This document shows positions 31,617 to 39,583 of a DNA stretch of 43,871 nt, in pieces. The stretch comes from Rhodospirillales bacterium. Its GTDB lineage: Bacteria > Pseudomonadota > Alphaproteobacteria > CACIAM-22H2. The stretch's first letter is position 1; each line of letters starts with the position of its first letter. Location: assembly GCA_947445225.1 (NCBI GenBank), contig CANFCX010000008.1, forward strand, positions 1-43,871, in the 5' to 3' direction. Made by a program: the position numbers and the translations under genes. The notes under the pieces were generated by a model. The model saw nothing but the letters and a program-made list of their open reading frames with translations, had not been told where the DNA came from and made no database searches.

Positions 31617-32297
31617 TCAACCGTGTCCGATTTTCTCGGCGGCGGAATGCTCCGCGCAAATCTGTCCGGTCTCCGCGTCGTTCAGCGGCTCAAGGGTCAG
31701 ACCGCAGCGATGGGGACCGCCCGGCGAATCCAAGGCATCGCCTCGGCGAAAGAAACGGCAGGTGGCGCAGAGTCCAAAACTTTGCCGGTCATTGCGGCGC
31801 TGAAGTGTGCCCAGCAGACCGTTGAGCGCGGCCACCAAGACCGATCGGTCGGACGGTGCCATTTCGCTCGCTGCGGCGGCGAGGTCGTGCGCGGGGCCGC
31901 CGGCGAGAACCTCGCGGCCGCGTGGGAGAATTTCCAGGCGCACGCGCCGCCGGTCCCGCGGATCGATGGTTCGGTCGATCAACTTCTTGCGGCACAGGGC
32001 GTTGACGGTCTGGGACGCCGTGCCCTTCGTTGTTGCCAGGAACGTCCCGATCGCGCCGGGTGAACGCGAATAGCGATTGGCCCGCGCCAGAAAGCGAAGT
32101 GCGTCCCACTGCGCCGCATTCAAACGGTCGGCATGGCCCCGAAAGCGGGCCAGCCGGCCAAGCCGCTCGATCATGTCCGCGACACGCTCGCCGCTGCCGG
32201 CGTTTTCGTCCACGTCTTCGGGACCGTCCCGCCGGCCTGGGGTCCGGCGGGACGGAGTCGCGGCGCCGCGAGGAACGGTGCGTGCCTCGGTGGCCAA
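31617..32297 (-). CDS. MarR-family regulator with a C-terminal four-cysteine cluster
   Basis: A 226-residue regulator. The winged helix (about 60-130) includes SPGAIGTFLATTKGTASQTVNALCRKKLIDRT and the DPRDRRRVRLEI wing typical of MarR. Beyond residue 175 an unusual tail carries C177-x2-C180-x17-C198-x15-C214 (GLCATCRFF, PHRCGLT, GQICAEH), which could bind zinc or an iron-sulfur cluster and sense redox or nitric oxide; this is inference. The TTG at 32297, three bases after the P460 stop, is the first start in frame; GTG or ATG codons further in are possible. A palindromic operator precedes the operon, suggesting autoregulation. Confidence 0.88.
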   Translation of the reverse strand: MATEARTVPRGAATPSRRTPGRRDGPEDVDENAGSGERVADMIERLGRLARFRGHADRLNAAQWDALRFLARANRYSRSPGAIGTFLATTKGTASQTVNALCRKKLIDRTIDPRDRRRVRLEILPRGREVLAGGPAHDLAAAASEMAPSDRSVLVAALNGLLGTLQRRNDRQSFGLCATCRFFRRGDALDSPGGPHRCGLTLEPLNDAETGQICAEHSAAEKIGHG

Positions 32298-32300
32298 TTC

Positions 32301-32795
32301 TCAATTCCGCGCTTTGCTGAAGACGAAGGCGGTGTCCTTTTGCCCGGCGTGGCAGCCAAAACAAGAGAGGCCGCCATCGGTGGTCAGGCGTTGGCCGCGG
32401 CTATCCCCGGCGAAGCCTTCATAACCCCAGCCGCCGGTCCCGGCGAACCGTTTGGCGTCGCGTTCCATCACGCCGACCAATTTGCGCTTCCCCTCTTCGA
32501 TCGCGGCGCCGCCGACCTTTGTCTCGAAGAGGTCGAAGACAAGGATCGCGCCATCTTCATACACACCCGATTTCAGGCCTTTCTGTGCCTTGGGGTTGGC
32601 GTAGACGTGGTGCAGGCCCCCGAATGGATTAGCCAAGGGGTGTCCCTGTTCCAGCACCATCGATTTAACGTGATGCCAATTCCGGTAGCCGAAGGGATAG
32701 GCCACCTTGTCCGCCTGCTGCGCCGATGCCTCGATTGTCATCAAGCCGATGATCGCGGCCAAGCCGAAGGCAAGCCATTGTTTGCGGTTGGTCAT
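32301..32795 (-). CDS. Cytochrome P460-family exported haem protein
   Basis: A 164-residue periplasmic cytochrome. The signal peptide spans residues 1-25 (cleavage ASA-Q). The mature part has YPFGYRNWHHVKSMV and LHHVYANPKAQKGLKSGVYEDGAILVFDL. It ends with the haem-attachment site C145-FG-C148-H149, where P460 proteins carry it. Family members oxidise hydroxylamine or bind nitric oxide. GGAGG lies 8 bases before the ATG at 32795. It is the first gene of a minus-strand operon with the MarR and ELM1 genes. A perfect 25-bp palindrome ends 17 bases upstream of the start. Confidence 0.9.
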   Translation of the reverse strand: MTNRKQWLAFGLAAIIGLMTIEASAQQADKVAYPFGYRNWHHVKSMVLEQGHPLANPFGGLHHVYANPKAQKGLKSGVYEDGAILVFDLFETKVGGAAIEEGKRKLVGVMERDAKRFAGTGGWGYEGFAGDSRGQRLTTDGGLSCFGCHAGQKDTAFVFSKARN

Positions 32796-32796
32796 G

Positions 32797-32862
32797 GGAT
32801 GATCCTCCAGTAATTAGTATCGAGTCGATACTAATTGGCCGATCACGGAAAGTCGAGGACCC
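32797..32862 (-). promoter_or_regulatory. Probable promoter region of the P460-marR operon
   Basis: Reading the minus strand, TCGACT followed 17 bases later by TAGTAT is a fair sigma-70 pair. The TAGTAT lies inside the palindrome at 32812-32836, so a repressor bound there would cover the -10 element. The GGAGG of the first gene follows. Promoter hexamers were assigned by eye. Confidence 0.45.
32812..32836. promoter_or_regulatory. Perfect 25-bp palindrome, likely MarR operator
   Basis: The half-site AATTAGTATCGA and its exact reverse complement TCGATACTAATT are separated by one base. Length, symmetry and AT-richness fit a MarR-family operator. It lies 17 bp upstream of the P460 gene, whose operon encodes a MarR protein, and 97 bp from the divergent lrp-type gene. 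Confidence 0.8.
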
Positions 32863-32932
32863 GATCACGCACTCCTCGCAATTTTGTTTCGTCTTGAAAT
32901 AGAATTGCGCCCAGTGGCATGGGAACCGTCGA

Positions 32933-33409
32933 ATGCGCCGCATTAAGCTTGATCGAATCGACCGCCGTATCCTGAGGGATTTGCAAGAGACCGGCCGCAT
33001 GACCAATGTCGAATTGGCGCGGCGGGCCCAGATTTCGGCGCCGCCCTGCCTGCGCCGCGTGCGGGCGCTGGAGGAGGCCGGTTACATCAAGGGCTACCAC
33101 GCCGAACTCAGCGCCGAGGCACTGGGTTATGCCGTCACCGTCTTCGCCCATGTCGGGCTGTCGAGCCAGGCGGAGCAAGATTTGCGGGCGTTCGAGGACC
33201 TGGTGAAAACCTGGCCGCGCGTGCGTGAGTGCCAGATGTTGGCCGGGGAGACCGATTTTCTTCTCAAAATCGTCGCCGTCGATTGGGACGATTATCAAAA
33301 ATTCCTAACCAGCGTTTTGACCGCGGCGCCAAATGTCAGCCATGTCAAATCGGCGCTGGCGATTCGCACCTGTAAGAATCTTCCTGGCGTGCCGATCGAA
33401 GTGGAGTAG
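32933..33409 (+). CDS. Lrp/AsnC-family transcriptional regulator
   Basis: A 158-residue regulator. The N-terminal helix-turn-helix (LDRIDRRILRDLQETGRMTNVELARRAQISAPPCLRRVRALEEAGYI) matches Lrp/AsnC. The C-terminal RAM ligand domain has FAHVGLSSQ, VRECQMLAGETDFLLKIV and VKSALAIRTCKN. It is divergent from the P460 operon across 137 bases that include the palindrome, and its end is 12 bases from the end of greA. The ligand is probably an amino acid, as is usual for the family; which one cannot be read. Confidence 0.92.
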   Translation: MRRIKLDRIDRRILRDLQETGRMTNVELARRAQISAPPCLRRVRALEEAGYIKGYHAELSAEALGYAVTVFAHVGLSSQAEQDLRAFEDLVKTWPRVRECQMLAGETDFLLKIVAVDWDDYQKFLTSVLTAAPNVSHVKSALAIRTCKNLPGVPIEVE

Positions 33410-33421
33410 CGGCGCGGCCCT

Positions 33422-33895
33422 TTATTTGAAGCTGACCTTGATGATCTCGTAGGCCTTGGTGCCGCGCGGCGTCGAAACTTCGACGTTATCGCCGACTTTC
33501 TTGCCGATCAGCGCCCGGGCGAGCGGTGAGGTGATCGACAGGAGACCCCGCGCGATGTCTGCCTCTTCCTGGCCGACGATCTGATATTTGTTCTCCTCGC
33601 CGTTGTCCTCGTCCGAAAGTGTCACCTTGGCGCCGAATTTGATGACGCCGCCGGACAACTTCTTGAGGTCAATGACTTCGGCGCGCGAAATCTTGTCTTC
33701 AAGCTCGGCGACCCGGCCTTCGACGAAACTCTGCCTCTCGCGCGCGGCGTGATATTCCGCGTTTTCGGAAATATCGCCATGTTGACGGGCCTCGGCAATC
33801 GCACGAATGATCGACGGACGTTCGACCGTCTTGAGGTGCTTGAGTTCCGACTGCAACCGGCCCAGCCCATCGGCGGTAATCGGCATCTTATTCAT
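33422..33895 (-). CDS. greA: Transcription elongation factor GreA
   Basis: A 157-residue factor that rescues backtracked RNA polymerase. The N-terminal coiled coil has [42 protein letters not shown], with the acidic tip residues (D and E of GDISENAEY) intact. The C-terminal FKBP-like domain has [10 protein letters not shown] and [14 protein letters not shown]. It follows carB by 72 bases on the same strand, the common alphaproteobacterial carAB-greA order. Confidence 0.96.
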   Translation of the reverse strand: MNKMPITADGLGRLQSELKHLKTVERPSIIRAIAEARQHGDISENAEYHAARERQSFVEGRVAELEDKISRAEVIDLKKLSGGVIKFGAKVTLSDEDNGEENKYQIVGQEEADIARGLLSITSPLARALIGKKVGDNVEVSTPRGTKAYEIIKVSFK

Positions 33896-33967
33896 TTTAA
33901 AGGGTTTTCCCCTCCCTAAAAAAGGCTGCGACCCAAGTGGCCCTTGCCCCGCCGCTCGGCCAAGGAA

Positions 33968-36900
33968 TCAAAACGAAGGTTTAAAATAAGACTGCAAAGG
34001 GGCGACTTCAAGGCTGCCGCTCTTGAGCGCGGCAATGGCCTCCACCGCCGCCCGCGCCCCGGCCACGGTCGTGTAGTAAGGGATATTGGCCAAAAGCGCG
34101 GTTTGCCGGATCGAAAAGCTGTCGGCCAAGGCCTGGGCGCCGTCGGTGGTATTGAACACAAGCTGAACATCGCCGTTTTTCATGGCATCGACGATGTGGG
34201 GGCGGCCTTCCAGAACCTTGTTGACCTCGCGCACGGCGAGCCCCGCATCGCGCAGGAAGTGAGCCGTACCGCGGGTCGCGATCAGACTGAACCCCATGGC
34301 CACGAGGCGGCGGCTGGGCTCAACCACCGCGGGTTTGTCCTTTTCGCGCACGGAAATGAAGACCGTGCCGGCCAACGGCAGATTGACGCCGCTGCCGAGC
34401 TGCGATTTTGCGAAGGCATGGCCAAAATCGGTGTCGATGCCCATGACTTCGCCGGTCGATTTCATCTCCGGGCCCAGAATGAGATCGGTGCCGGGGAAAC
34501 GGGCGAACGGAAACACCGCTTCCTTCACCGCGATATGCGCCTGTTTTGTCGGCTTCAGACCGAAATCGGCCAGTTTCTCGCCCGCCATCACCCGCGCCGC
34601 GATCTTGGCGATGGGCACACCCGTGGCTTTGGCGACAAAGGGCACGGTGCGGCTGGCGCGCGGATTGACCTCGAGCACGTACACATCCTTGCCCTTCACC
34701 GCGAATTGCACGTTCATCAGCCCGACGACGTTGAGCGCCCGCGCCAGTTTTTCGGTTTGGCGCCGAATGTCGGCGATGACGTCCTCGGAAAGCGAATAGG
34801 GTGGCAGGGAGCAGGCTGAATCTCCCGAATGGATTCCGGCTTCTTCGATGTGCTCCATAATGCCCGCTACGAAGACGGTTTCGCCATCCGCGACCGCGTC
34901 GACGTCAACTTCAATCGCATCCTGCAAATAGGAGTCGATCAAGACCGGGTTCTTCCCGGAAACCTTCACCGCGCTTGTGACATAGAGTGTGAGTGCTGGC
35001 TCATCGTGAACGATCTGCATTGCGCGACCACCAAGAACATAGGACGGGCGCAACAGCACCGGATAGCCAACATTGGCGGCCGATACCCTCGCTTCGATCT
35101 CGGTGTAGGCAATTTCGCTCTTCGGTTGGAGGATCGCGTGTTGCTCGAGCAGCTTGCGGAAGCGGTCGCGGTCTTCGGCGAGGTCGATGGCATCGGGGGT
35201 CGTTCCCAGGATCGGCACGCCCGCGGCGGCCAGCGCCTGGGCAAGCTTCAACGGCGTCTGCCCGCCGAACTGGACAATGACGCCCAGGACGCGCCCGCGC
35301 GCTTCCTCGGCGCGGACGATGGCGAGCACATCCTCGACCGTCAGGGGCTCGAAATAGAGCCGATCGGCGGTGTCGTAGTCGGTGGAGACGGTTTCCGGAT
35401 TGCAATTGATCATGATCGTCTCGAACCCAGCCTCGCGCAGGGCGTAGACGGCGTGGACGCAGCAATAGTCGAACTCGATCCCTTGGCCGATGCGGTTGGG
35501 ACCGCCGCCCAGAATGATGATCTTGTCGCGGTCGGTGACCTCGGCCTCGTCCTCGGCCGGCTCGATACCATCACCCTCATGGGTCGAATAGAGATAGGGC
35601 GTGCTCGACGGGAATTCGGCGGCGCAGGTGTCGATACGCTTGAAGACCGGGGCGATGCCAAACGCGGCTCGGCGGGACGCGATGTCGGCCTCGTCCAGTC
35701 CCGACAATTCGCTTAGCCGCGCATCGGAAAAACCCTGCCGCTTCAGGCGTGCCAGACCCTGCGCGTCATTCGGCAGACCCCGGGCGCGGATTTCGGCCTC
35801 GGCGTCGACCAGAGTCTTGATCTGATCGAGGAACCAGGGGTCGTAGCGGCAGGCGGCGTGGATTTCGGCGATCGTGAATCCGTGGCGGAAGGCCTGGGCG
35901 ATGACCAGAAGGCGGTCCGGCGTGGGCGCGGCCAGGGCCGCCCGGATAACGTCGCGGTTTGCGCCGCCGGCGGCGCCTTGTATGTCGATTTCGTTGAGAC
36001 CGGTCAGCCCGGTCTCCAGCGAACGCAGGGCCTTTTGCAGGGATTCGGCGAAGCTGCGGCCGATGGCCATGGCCTCGCCCACCGATTTCATCGAGGTCGT
36101 CAGCAAGGCCGGCGACCCCGGGAATTTCTCGAAGGTGAAGCGCGGCATCTTGGTGACGACGTAATCGATGGTGGGCTCGAACGCGGCGGGCGTCACCCCG
36201 GTGATGTCGTTGGCCATCTCGTCGAGGCGGTATCCGACGGCGAGCCGCGCCGCGACCTTGGCGATGGGAAAGCCGGTGGCCTTGGATGCCAACGCCGACG
36301 AGCGCGACACGCGCGGGTTCATCTCGATCACGACCATGCGGCCATCGGCCGGGTTGATCGCGAACTGCACGTTCGAGCCGCCGGTATCGACGCCGATTTC
36401 GCGCAACACCGCGATCGAGGCGTCGCGCATCGCCTGATATTCCTTGTCGGTGAGCGTCAACGCCGGGGCGACGGTGATGCTGTCGCCGGTATGGATGCCC
36501 ATCGGGTCGATGTTTTCGATGGAACAGACGATGATGCAATTGTCGGCGCAGTCGCGCACGACCTCCATCTCGAATTCCTTCCAGCCGAGCACCGATTCCT
36601 CGACCAGCACCTCGCCGACCGGAGACATCCGCAGGCCGTAGGAAACGATCTGCTCGAATTCGTCGCGGTTATAAGCGATGCCGCCGCCGAGGCCGCCCAG
36701 GGTGAAGGATGGCCGCACGATCGCCGGCAGCCCGACGATCTCCAAAGCGGACCAGCCTTCGGCCATGGATTTGACCAGGCGCGAGCGCGGCGACGCTAGA
36801 CCGATCTTCGACATCGCGTCGCGAAAGAGCAGCCGATCCTCGGCCTTGGCGATCACCGATTCATTGGCGCCGATCATTTCGACGCCATGGGCGGCGAGCG

Positions 36901-37219
36901 TCCCGTCGCGGGCCAGCGCGATGGCGGTGTTCAACGCGGTCTGCCCGCCCATGGTCGGCAACAGGGCGTCGGGCTTTTCGCGGGCGATGATGCGGGCGAC
37001 GATTTCCGGGGTGATCGGCTCGATATAGGTGGCATCGGCCAGACCCGGATCGGTCATGATCGTCGCCGGGTTGGAATTGACCAGGATGATGCGATAACCC
37101 TCGGCACGCAGGGCCTTGCACGCCTGCGCCCCGGAATAATCGAATTCGCAAGCCTGCCCAATGATGATCGGACCGGCCCCGATGATCAGGATCGATTTGA
37201 TGTCGGTGCGTTTAGGCAC
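33968..37219 (-). CDS. carB: Carbamoyl-phosphate synthase large subunit
   Basis: A 1083-residue enzyme that makes carbamoyl phosphate for arginine and pyrimidine synthesis. Two ATP-grasp halves are visible: the first from [22 protein letters not shown] with [13 protein letters not shown], the second from [22 protein letters not shown] with [12 protein letters not shown]. An MGS-like regulatory domain forms the C-terminus. The GTG at 37219 is chosen because the protein then begins (M)[13 protein letters not shown], as in the family; the frame extends to 37315 through the inverted repeat. The DUF559 gene lies between carA and carB, and greA follows. Confidence 0.96.
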   Translation of the reverse strand: MPKRTDIKSILIIGAGPIIIGQACEFDYSGAQACKALRAEGYRIILVNSNPATIMTDPGLADATYIEPITPEIVARIIAREKPDALLPTMGGQTALNTAIALARDGTLAAHGVEMIGANESVIAKAEDRLLFRDAMSKIGLASPRSRLVKSMAEGWSALEIVGLPAIVRPSFTLGGLGGGIAYNRDEFEQIVSYGLRMSPVGEVLVEESVLGWKEFEMEVVRDCADNCIIVCSIENIDPMGIHTGDSITVAPALTLTDKEYQAMRDASIAVLREIGVDTGGSNVQFAINPADGRMVVIEMNPRVSRSSALASKATGFPIAKVAARLAVGYRLDEMANDITGVTPAAFEPTIDYVVTKMPRFTFEKFPGSPALLTTSMKSVGEAMAIGRSFAESLQKALRSLETGLTGLNEIDIQGAAGGANRDVIRAALAAPTPDRLLVIAQAFRHGFTIAEIHAACRYDPWFLDQIKTLVDAEAEIRARGLPNDAQGLARLKRQGFSDARLSELSGLDEADIASRRAAFGIAPVFKRIDTCAAEFPSSTPYLYSTHEGDGIEPAEDEAEVTDRDKIIILGGGPNRIGQGIEFDYCCVHAVYALREAGFETIMINCNPETVSTDYDTADRLYFEPLTVEDVLAIVRAEEARGRVLGVIVQFGGQTPLKLAQALAAAGVPILGTTPDAIDLAEDRDRFRKLLEQHAILQPKSEIAYTEIEARVSAANVGYPVLLRPSYVLGGRAMQIVHDEPALTLYVTSAVKVSGKNPVLIDSYLQDAIEVDVDAVADGETVFVAGIMEHIEEAGIHSGDSACSLPPYSLSEDVIADIRRQTEKLARALNVVGLMNVQFAVKGKDVYVLEVNPRASRTVPFVAKATGVPIAKIAARVMAGEKLADFGLKPTKQAHIAVKEAVFPFARFPGTDLILGPEMKSTGEVMGIDTDFGHAFAKSQLGSGVNLPLAGTVFISVREKDKPAVVEPSRRLVAMGFSLIATRGTAHFLRDAGLAVREVNKVLEGRPHIVDAMKNGDVQLVFNTTDGAQALADSFSIRQTALLANIPYYTTVAGARAAVEAIAALKSGSLEVAPLQSYFKPSF

Positions 37220-37236
37220 TGAAAAGCCAAATATTC

Positions 37237-37617
37237 TTATTTTTGGTCTTCTTCTTCCCCCTCCCCCCTTGCGGGGGAGGGTTGGGGAGGGGGCAAGGCC
37301 CCAAGCGCCGCGCATATTGTTTGGAGGGCGCCTTCGGTATTGCGCAATACATCATTGTTCCATAATCGAAGAACGCGGAAACCCTGCGATTCAAGCCAAG
37401 CGGTGCGCATTGAATCCGTCTTGCTCTCGGCATGTTGGCCGCCATCGACCTCGATGATGAGCCGAGCCTTAAGACAGGCGAAGTCCACGACATACGGCCC
37501 GAGTGGGACTTGACGGCGGAAGCGATGGCCCTCGAGCTGCCTCCGACGCAGCCGCGACCAAAGTCGTATTTCAGCCTCGGTTGGATTGCCGCGCAGTCGG
37601 CGGGCATTGCTCCGCAA
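37237..37617 (-). CDS. DUF559 endonuclease-like protein inside the carA-carB gap
   Basis: A 126-residue protein of the DUF559 family, a Vsr-like PD-(D/E)XK nuclease fold. [26 protein letters not shown] opens the domain. The catalytic pattern is intact: the D of YVVDFA, then E and D of [11 protein letters not shown], then a late [13 protein letters not shown] strand. The final residues ([14 protein letters not shown]) are encoded by the left inverted repeat, as expected where a repeat has been captured as a 3' end. The start is a TTG at 37617 with no good ribosome-binding site, since a stop lies 15 bases upstream. It has the same orientation as carA and carB. Activity and substrate are unknown. 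Confidence 0.82.
   Translation of the reverse strand: MRSNARRLRGNPTEAEIRLWSRLRRRQLEGHRFRRQVPLGPYVVDFACLKARLIIEVDGGQHAESKTDSMRTAWLESQGFRVLRLWNNDVLRNTEGALQTICAALGALPPPQPSPARGEGEEEDQK
37257..37293 (+). repeat. Left 37-bp inverted repeat of the DUF559 cassette
   Basis: Begins CCCCCTCCCCCCTTGCGGGG and ends with TTGGGGAGGGGG. The outer part is itself palindromic (CTCCCCCCTTGCGGGGGAG), so it can form a REP-like hairpin. It encodes the C-terminus of the DUF559 protein on the minus strand. Confidence 0.88.
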
Positions 37618-37646
37618 AATGAAGTTATTCTAGACGATCTCGGAAT

Positions 37647-37683
37647 CCCCCTCCCCATCCCTCCCCCGCAAGGGGGGAGGGGG
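37647..37683 (-). repeat. Right 37-bp inverted repeat of the DUF559 cassette
   Basis: The reverse complement is identical to the left copy except for an A in place of a T at position 26 of the repeat (36 of 37). It lies 56 bases beyond the carA stop. Confidence 0.88.
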
Positions 37684-37738
37684 TAGGAAGTGGGTGACGG
37701 CGGATAGGTCTGCATTGTGTTGGATTGCGCCAAAGCCA

Positions 37739-38923
37739 TTACTTCTCTGATTTCATGAGTTCGGTGAAGCGTTCGAACAGGTGGCGGCTGTCGCGGGGGC
37801 CGGGCGAGGCTTCGGGGTGGTATTGCACCGAAAAGACGGGTTTACCGTCCAGCTTCAAACCCTCGACCGTGCCGTCGAACAGCGAGTGATGGGTGACGGT
37901 AACACCGGCGGGCAGGCTTTCGGGCAACACCTCGAAGCCATGGTTCTGGCTCGTGATCTCGACCTTGCCGGTTTCCAGGTCTTTGACCGGGTGATTGGCG
38001 CCGCGGTGGCCGTGATGCATCTTGCCGGTGCGCCCGCCGAGCGCCAGCGCCAGCATCTGGTGGCCGAGGCAGATCCCGAATAGAGGCAGGCCGCTGGCGA
38101 GGATGCCGCGAATGGCGGGGACGGCATAAACACCGGTGGCCGCCGGATCGCCAGGGCCGTTGGACAGGAAAACCCCGTCCGGCTTATGGCGCAATATGTC
38201 TTCGGCGGTGGATGCGGCCGGCACGATGGTCACGCGGCACCCGGCATCGGCCAGGCAGCGCAGGATGTTGCGCTTGGCGCCGTAATCGACCGCGACGACG
38301 CTAAAGCGCGGCTTTTCCAGCCGCCCATAACCGATCCCGGTTTGCCACCCGGTCTCGTCCCAGCCATAAGCCTGGCGGCAGCTCACCTCGCCGGCCAAAT
38401 CCATGCCTTCGAGTCCCGGCCACGCCGCCGCTTTGGCTTGCAGCGCCGCCGCATCGATGCCGCCATCGGGCGCGTGCTGCAAGGCGCCGTTGAGGGCGCC
38501 GCGGTCGCGCACCAACCGGGTCAACCGGCGCGTATCCACGCCGGACAGACCGATCAGTCCGTAGGAACGCAGCCAGGCGTCCAGGTGCTGGCGGCTGCGA
38601 TAATTCGATGGCTCGGTGATGTCGGCGCGCAGGACGATTCCGCGCGCGGCCGGCGTGGTGGTTTCCAGATCGTCGGGATTGGCCCCGACATTGCCGATAT
38701 GAGGAAAGGTAAAAGTGATGATCTGCCCGGCATAGGAAGGATCGGTGATGATCTCCTGATAACCGGTGATCGATGTATTAAAACAGACTTCGCCGGTGAC
38801 GATGCCCGGCGCTCCGATGCCGCGCCCCCAGAACACCGAGCCGTCGGCGAGCGCCAACGCTGCGGTTGCGGTCTTCCGGACGGCGGCTTGTGAGGGGAGG
38901 ACCGCCGCACCGGCGAACGACAT
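37739..38923 (-). CDS. carA: Carbamoyl-phosphate synthase small subunit
   Basis: A 394-residue glutaminase subunit that supplies ammonia to CarB. The N-terminal domain has ALALADGSVFWGRGIG and GEVCFNTSITGYQEIITDPSYAGQI. The class I glutamine amidotransferase domain has the nucleophile cysteine in LFGICLGHQMLALALGG and the histidine of VQYHPEASPGP. It is the first gene of the minus-strand carA-(DUF559)-carB-greA group, with a good promoter about 60 bases upstream. Confidence 0.96.
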   Translation of the reverse strand: MSFAGAAVLPSQAAVRKTATAALALADGSVFWGRGIGAPGIVTGEVCFNTSITGYQEIITDPSYAGQIITFTFPHIGNVGANPDDLETTTPAARGIVLRADITEPSNYRSRQHLDAWLRSYGLIGLSGVDTRRLTRLVRDRGALNGALQHAPDGGIDAAALQAKAAAWPGLEGMDLAGEVSCRQAYGWDETGWQTGIGYGRLEKPRFSVVAVDYGAKRNILRCLADAGCRVTIVPAASTAEDILRHKPDGVFLSNGPGDPAATGVYAVPAIRGILASGLPLFGICLGHQMLALALGGRTGKMHHGHRGANHPVKDLETGKVEITSQNHGFEVLPESLPAGVTVTHHSLFDGTVEGLKLDGKPVFSVQYHPEASPGPRDSRHLFERFTELMKSEK

Positions 38924-38984
38924 TCGATTGACCCTTTCGCGATAGGTCGGCGGCGGTCCGACCGCCGAGCTTGACGCCGGGGCT

Positions 38985-39013
38985 TACATAGGCTCATCGT
39001 GTAGCGGCGTCAA
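38985..39013 (-). promoter_or_regulatory. Sigma-70-type promoter of carA
   Basis: On the minus strand TTGACG (39013-39008) and TATGTA (38990-38985) are separated by exactly 17 bases. Initiation near 38978 gives a leader of about 55 bases that contains a CGGCGG/CCGCCG hairpin before the ribosome-binding site. Confidence 0.7.
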
Positions 39014-39072
39014 GTCCCGAGTAAACGAAAAAATAATTCAAATTCAATGAGTTAATGTAGGTTGTGTCGGAA

Positions 39073-39528
39073 ATGTTGCGGACTCGACTGAGCGACTCCC
39101 TGAAAGTCGCCATGAAGGCGCGCGACGAGCGTTCGGTCTCGGCGCTGCGTTTGATCCTCGCCGGCCTCAAGGACCGTGACATCGCCGCCCGTACCAAGGG
39201 CGCCGGCGATGGCATCCCCGACGACGAAATCCTGCAAATGATGCAGAACATGGTGCGTCAGCGCCGGGACAGCATCGCGCTGTACGAGCAAGGCGGGCGG
39301 CCGGAGTTGGCCGAAAAGGAGGCGAGCGAAATCGCCATCATCGAGAGTTTCCTGCCGCGCCAATTGAGCGAGTCCGAACTCGGCGAGGCGGTGGCCGCCC
39401 TGATCGCGGAGCTGGGCGCGGCATCGATCAAGGACATGGGGCGGGTCATGGCGGCGTTGAAAGAGCGCTTTGCCGGTCGCCTCGATTTCGCCAAGGCCGG
39501 CGCGGTCGTCAAAAGCAAATTGAGCTAG
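39073..39528 (+). CDS. yqeY: GatB/YqeY domain protein
   Basis: A 151-residue helical protein of the YqeY family, related to the tail domain of the GatB amidotransferase. It begins MLRTRLSDSLKVAMKARDERSVSALRLI and has YEQGGRPELAEKEASEIAIIESFLPRQLSE and KDMGRVMAALKERFAGRLDFAKAGAVVK, all typical. The function is uncertain; it may bind tRNA-related structures. It precedes dnaG and rpoD, an order seen across Proteobacteria. The ATG at 39073 is preferred to an in-frame GTG at 39064. It is divergent from carA. Confidence 0.92.
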   Translation: MLRTRLSDSLKVAMKARDERSVSALRLILAGLKDRDIAARTKGAGDGIPDDEILQMMQNMVRQRRDSIALYEQGGRPELAEKEASEIAIIESFLPRQLSESELGEAVAALIAELGAASIKDMGRVMAALKERFAGRLDFAKAGAVVKSKLS

Positions 39529-39583
39529 CTGCCGGCGTTCGACGCGCGTGTCGGACGAGGCGGGATGAAGCGAGCAGAACGCG

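Larger units (their letters stand above)
37257..37683. mobile_element. 427-bp DUF559 cassette bounded by 37-bp inverted repeats
   Basis: The two ends are inverted copies of one 37-bp G/C-rich sequence that differ at a single base. The DUF559 gene fills the interior and its 3' end runs through the left copy. Removing the cassette would leave a carA-carB spacer of about 92 bp. No clear target-site duplication was seen. Mobility is inferred from the structure; no transposase is encoded. Confidence 0.6.
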
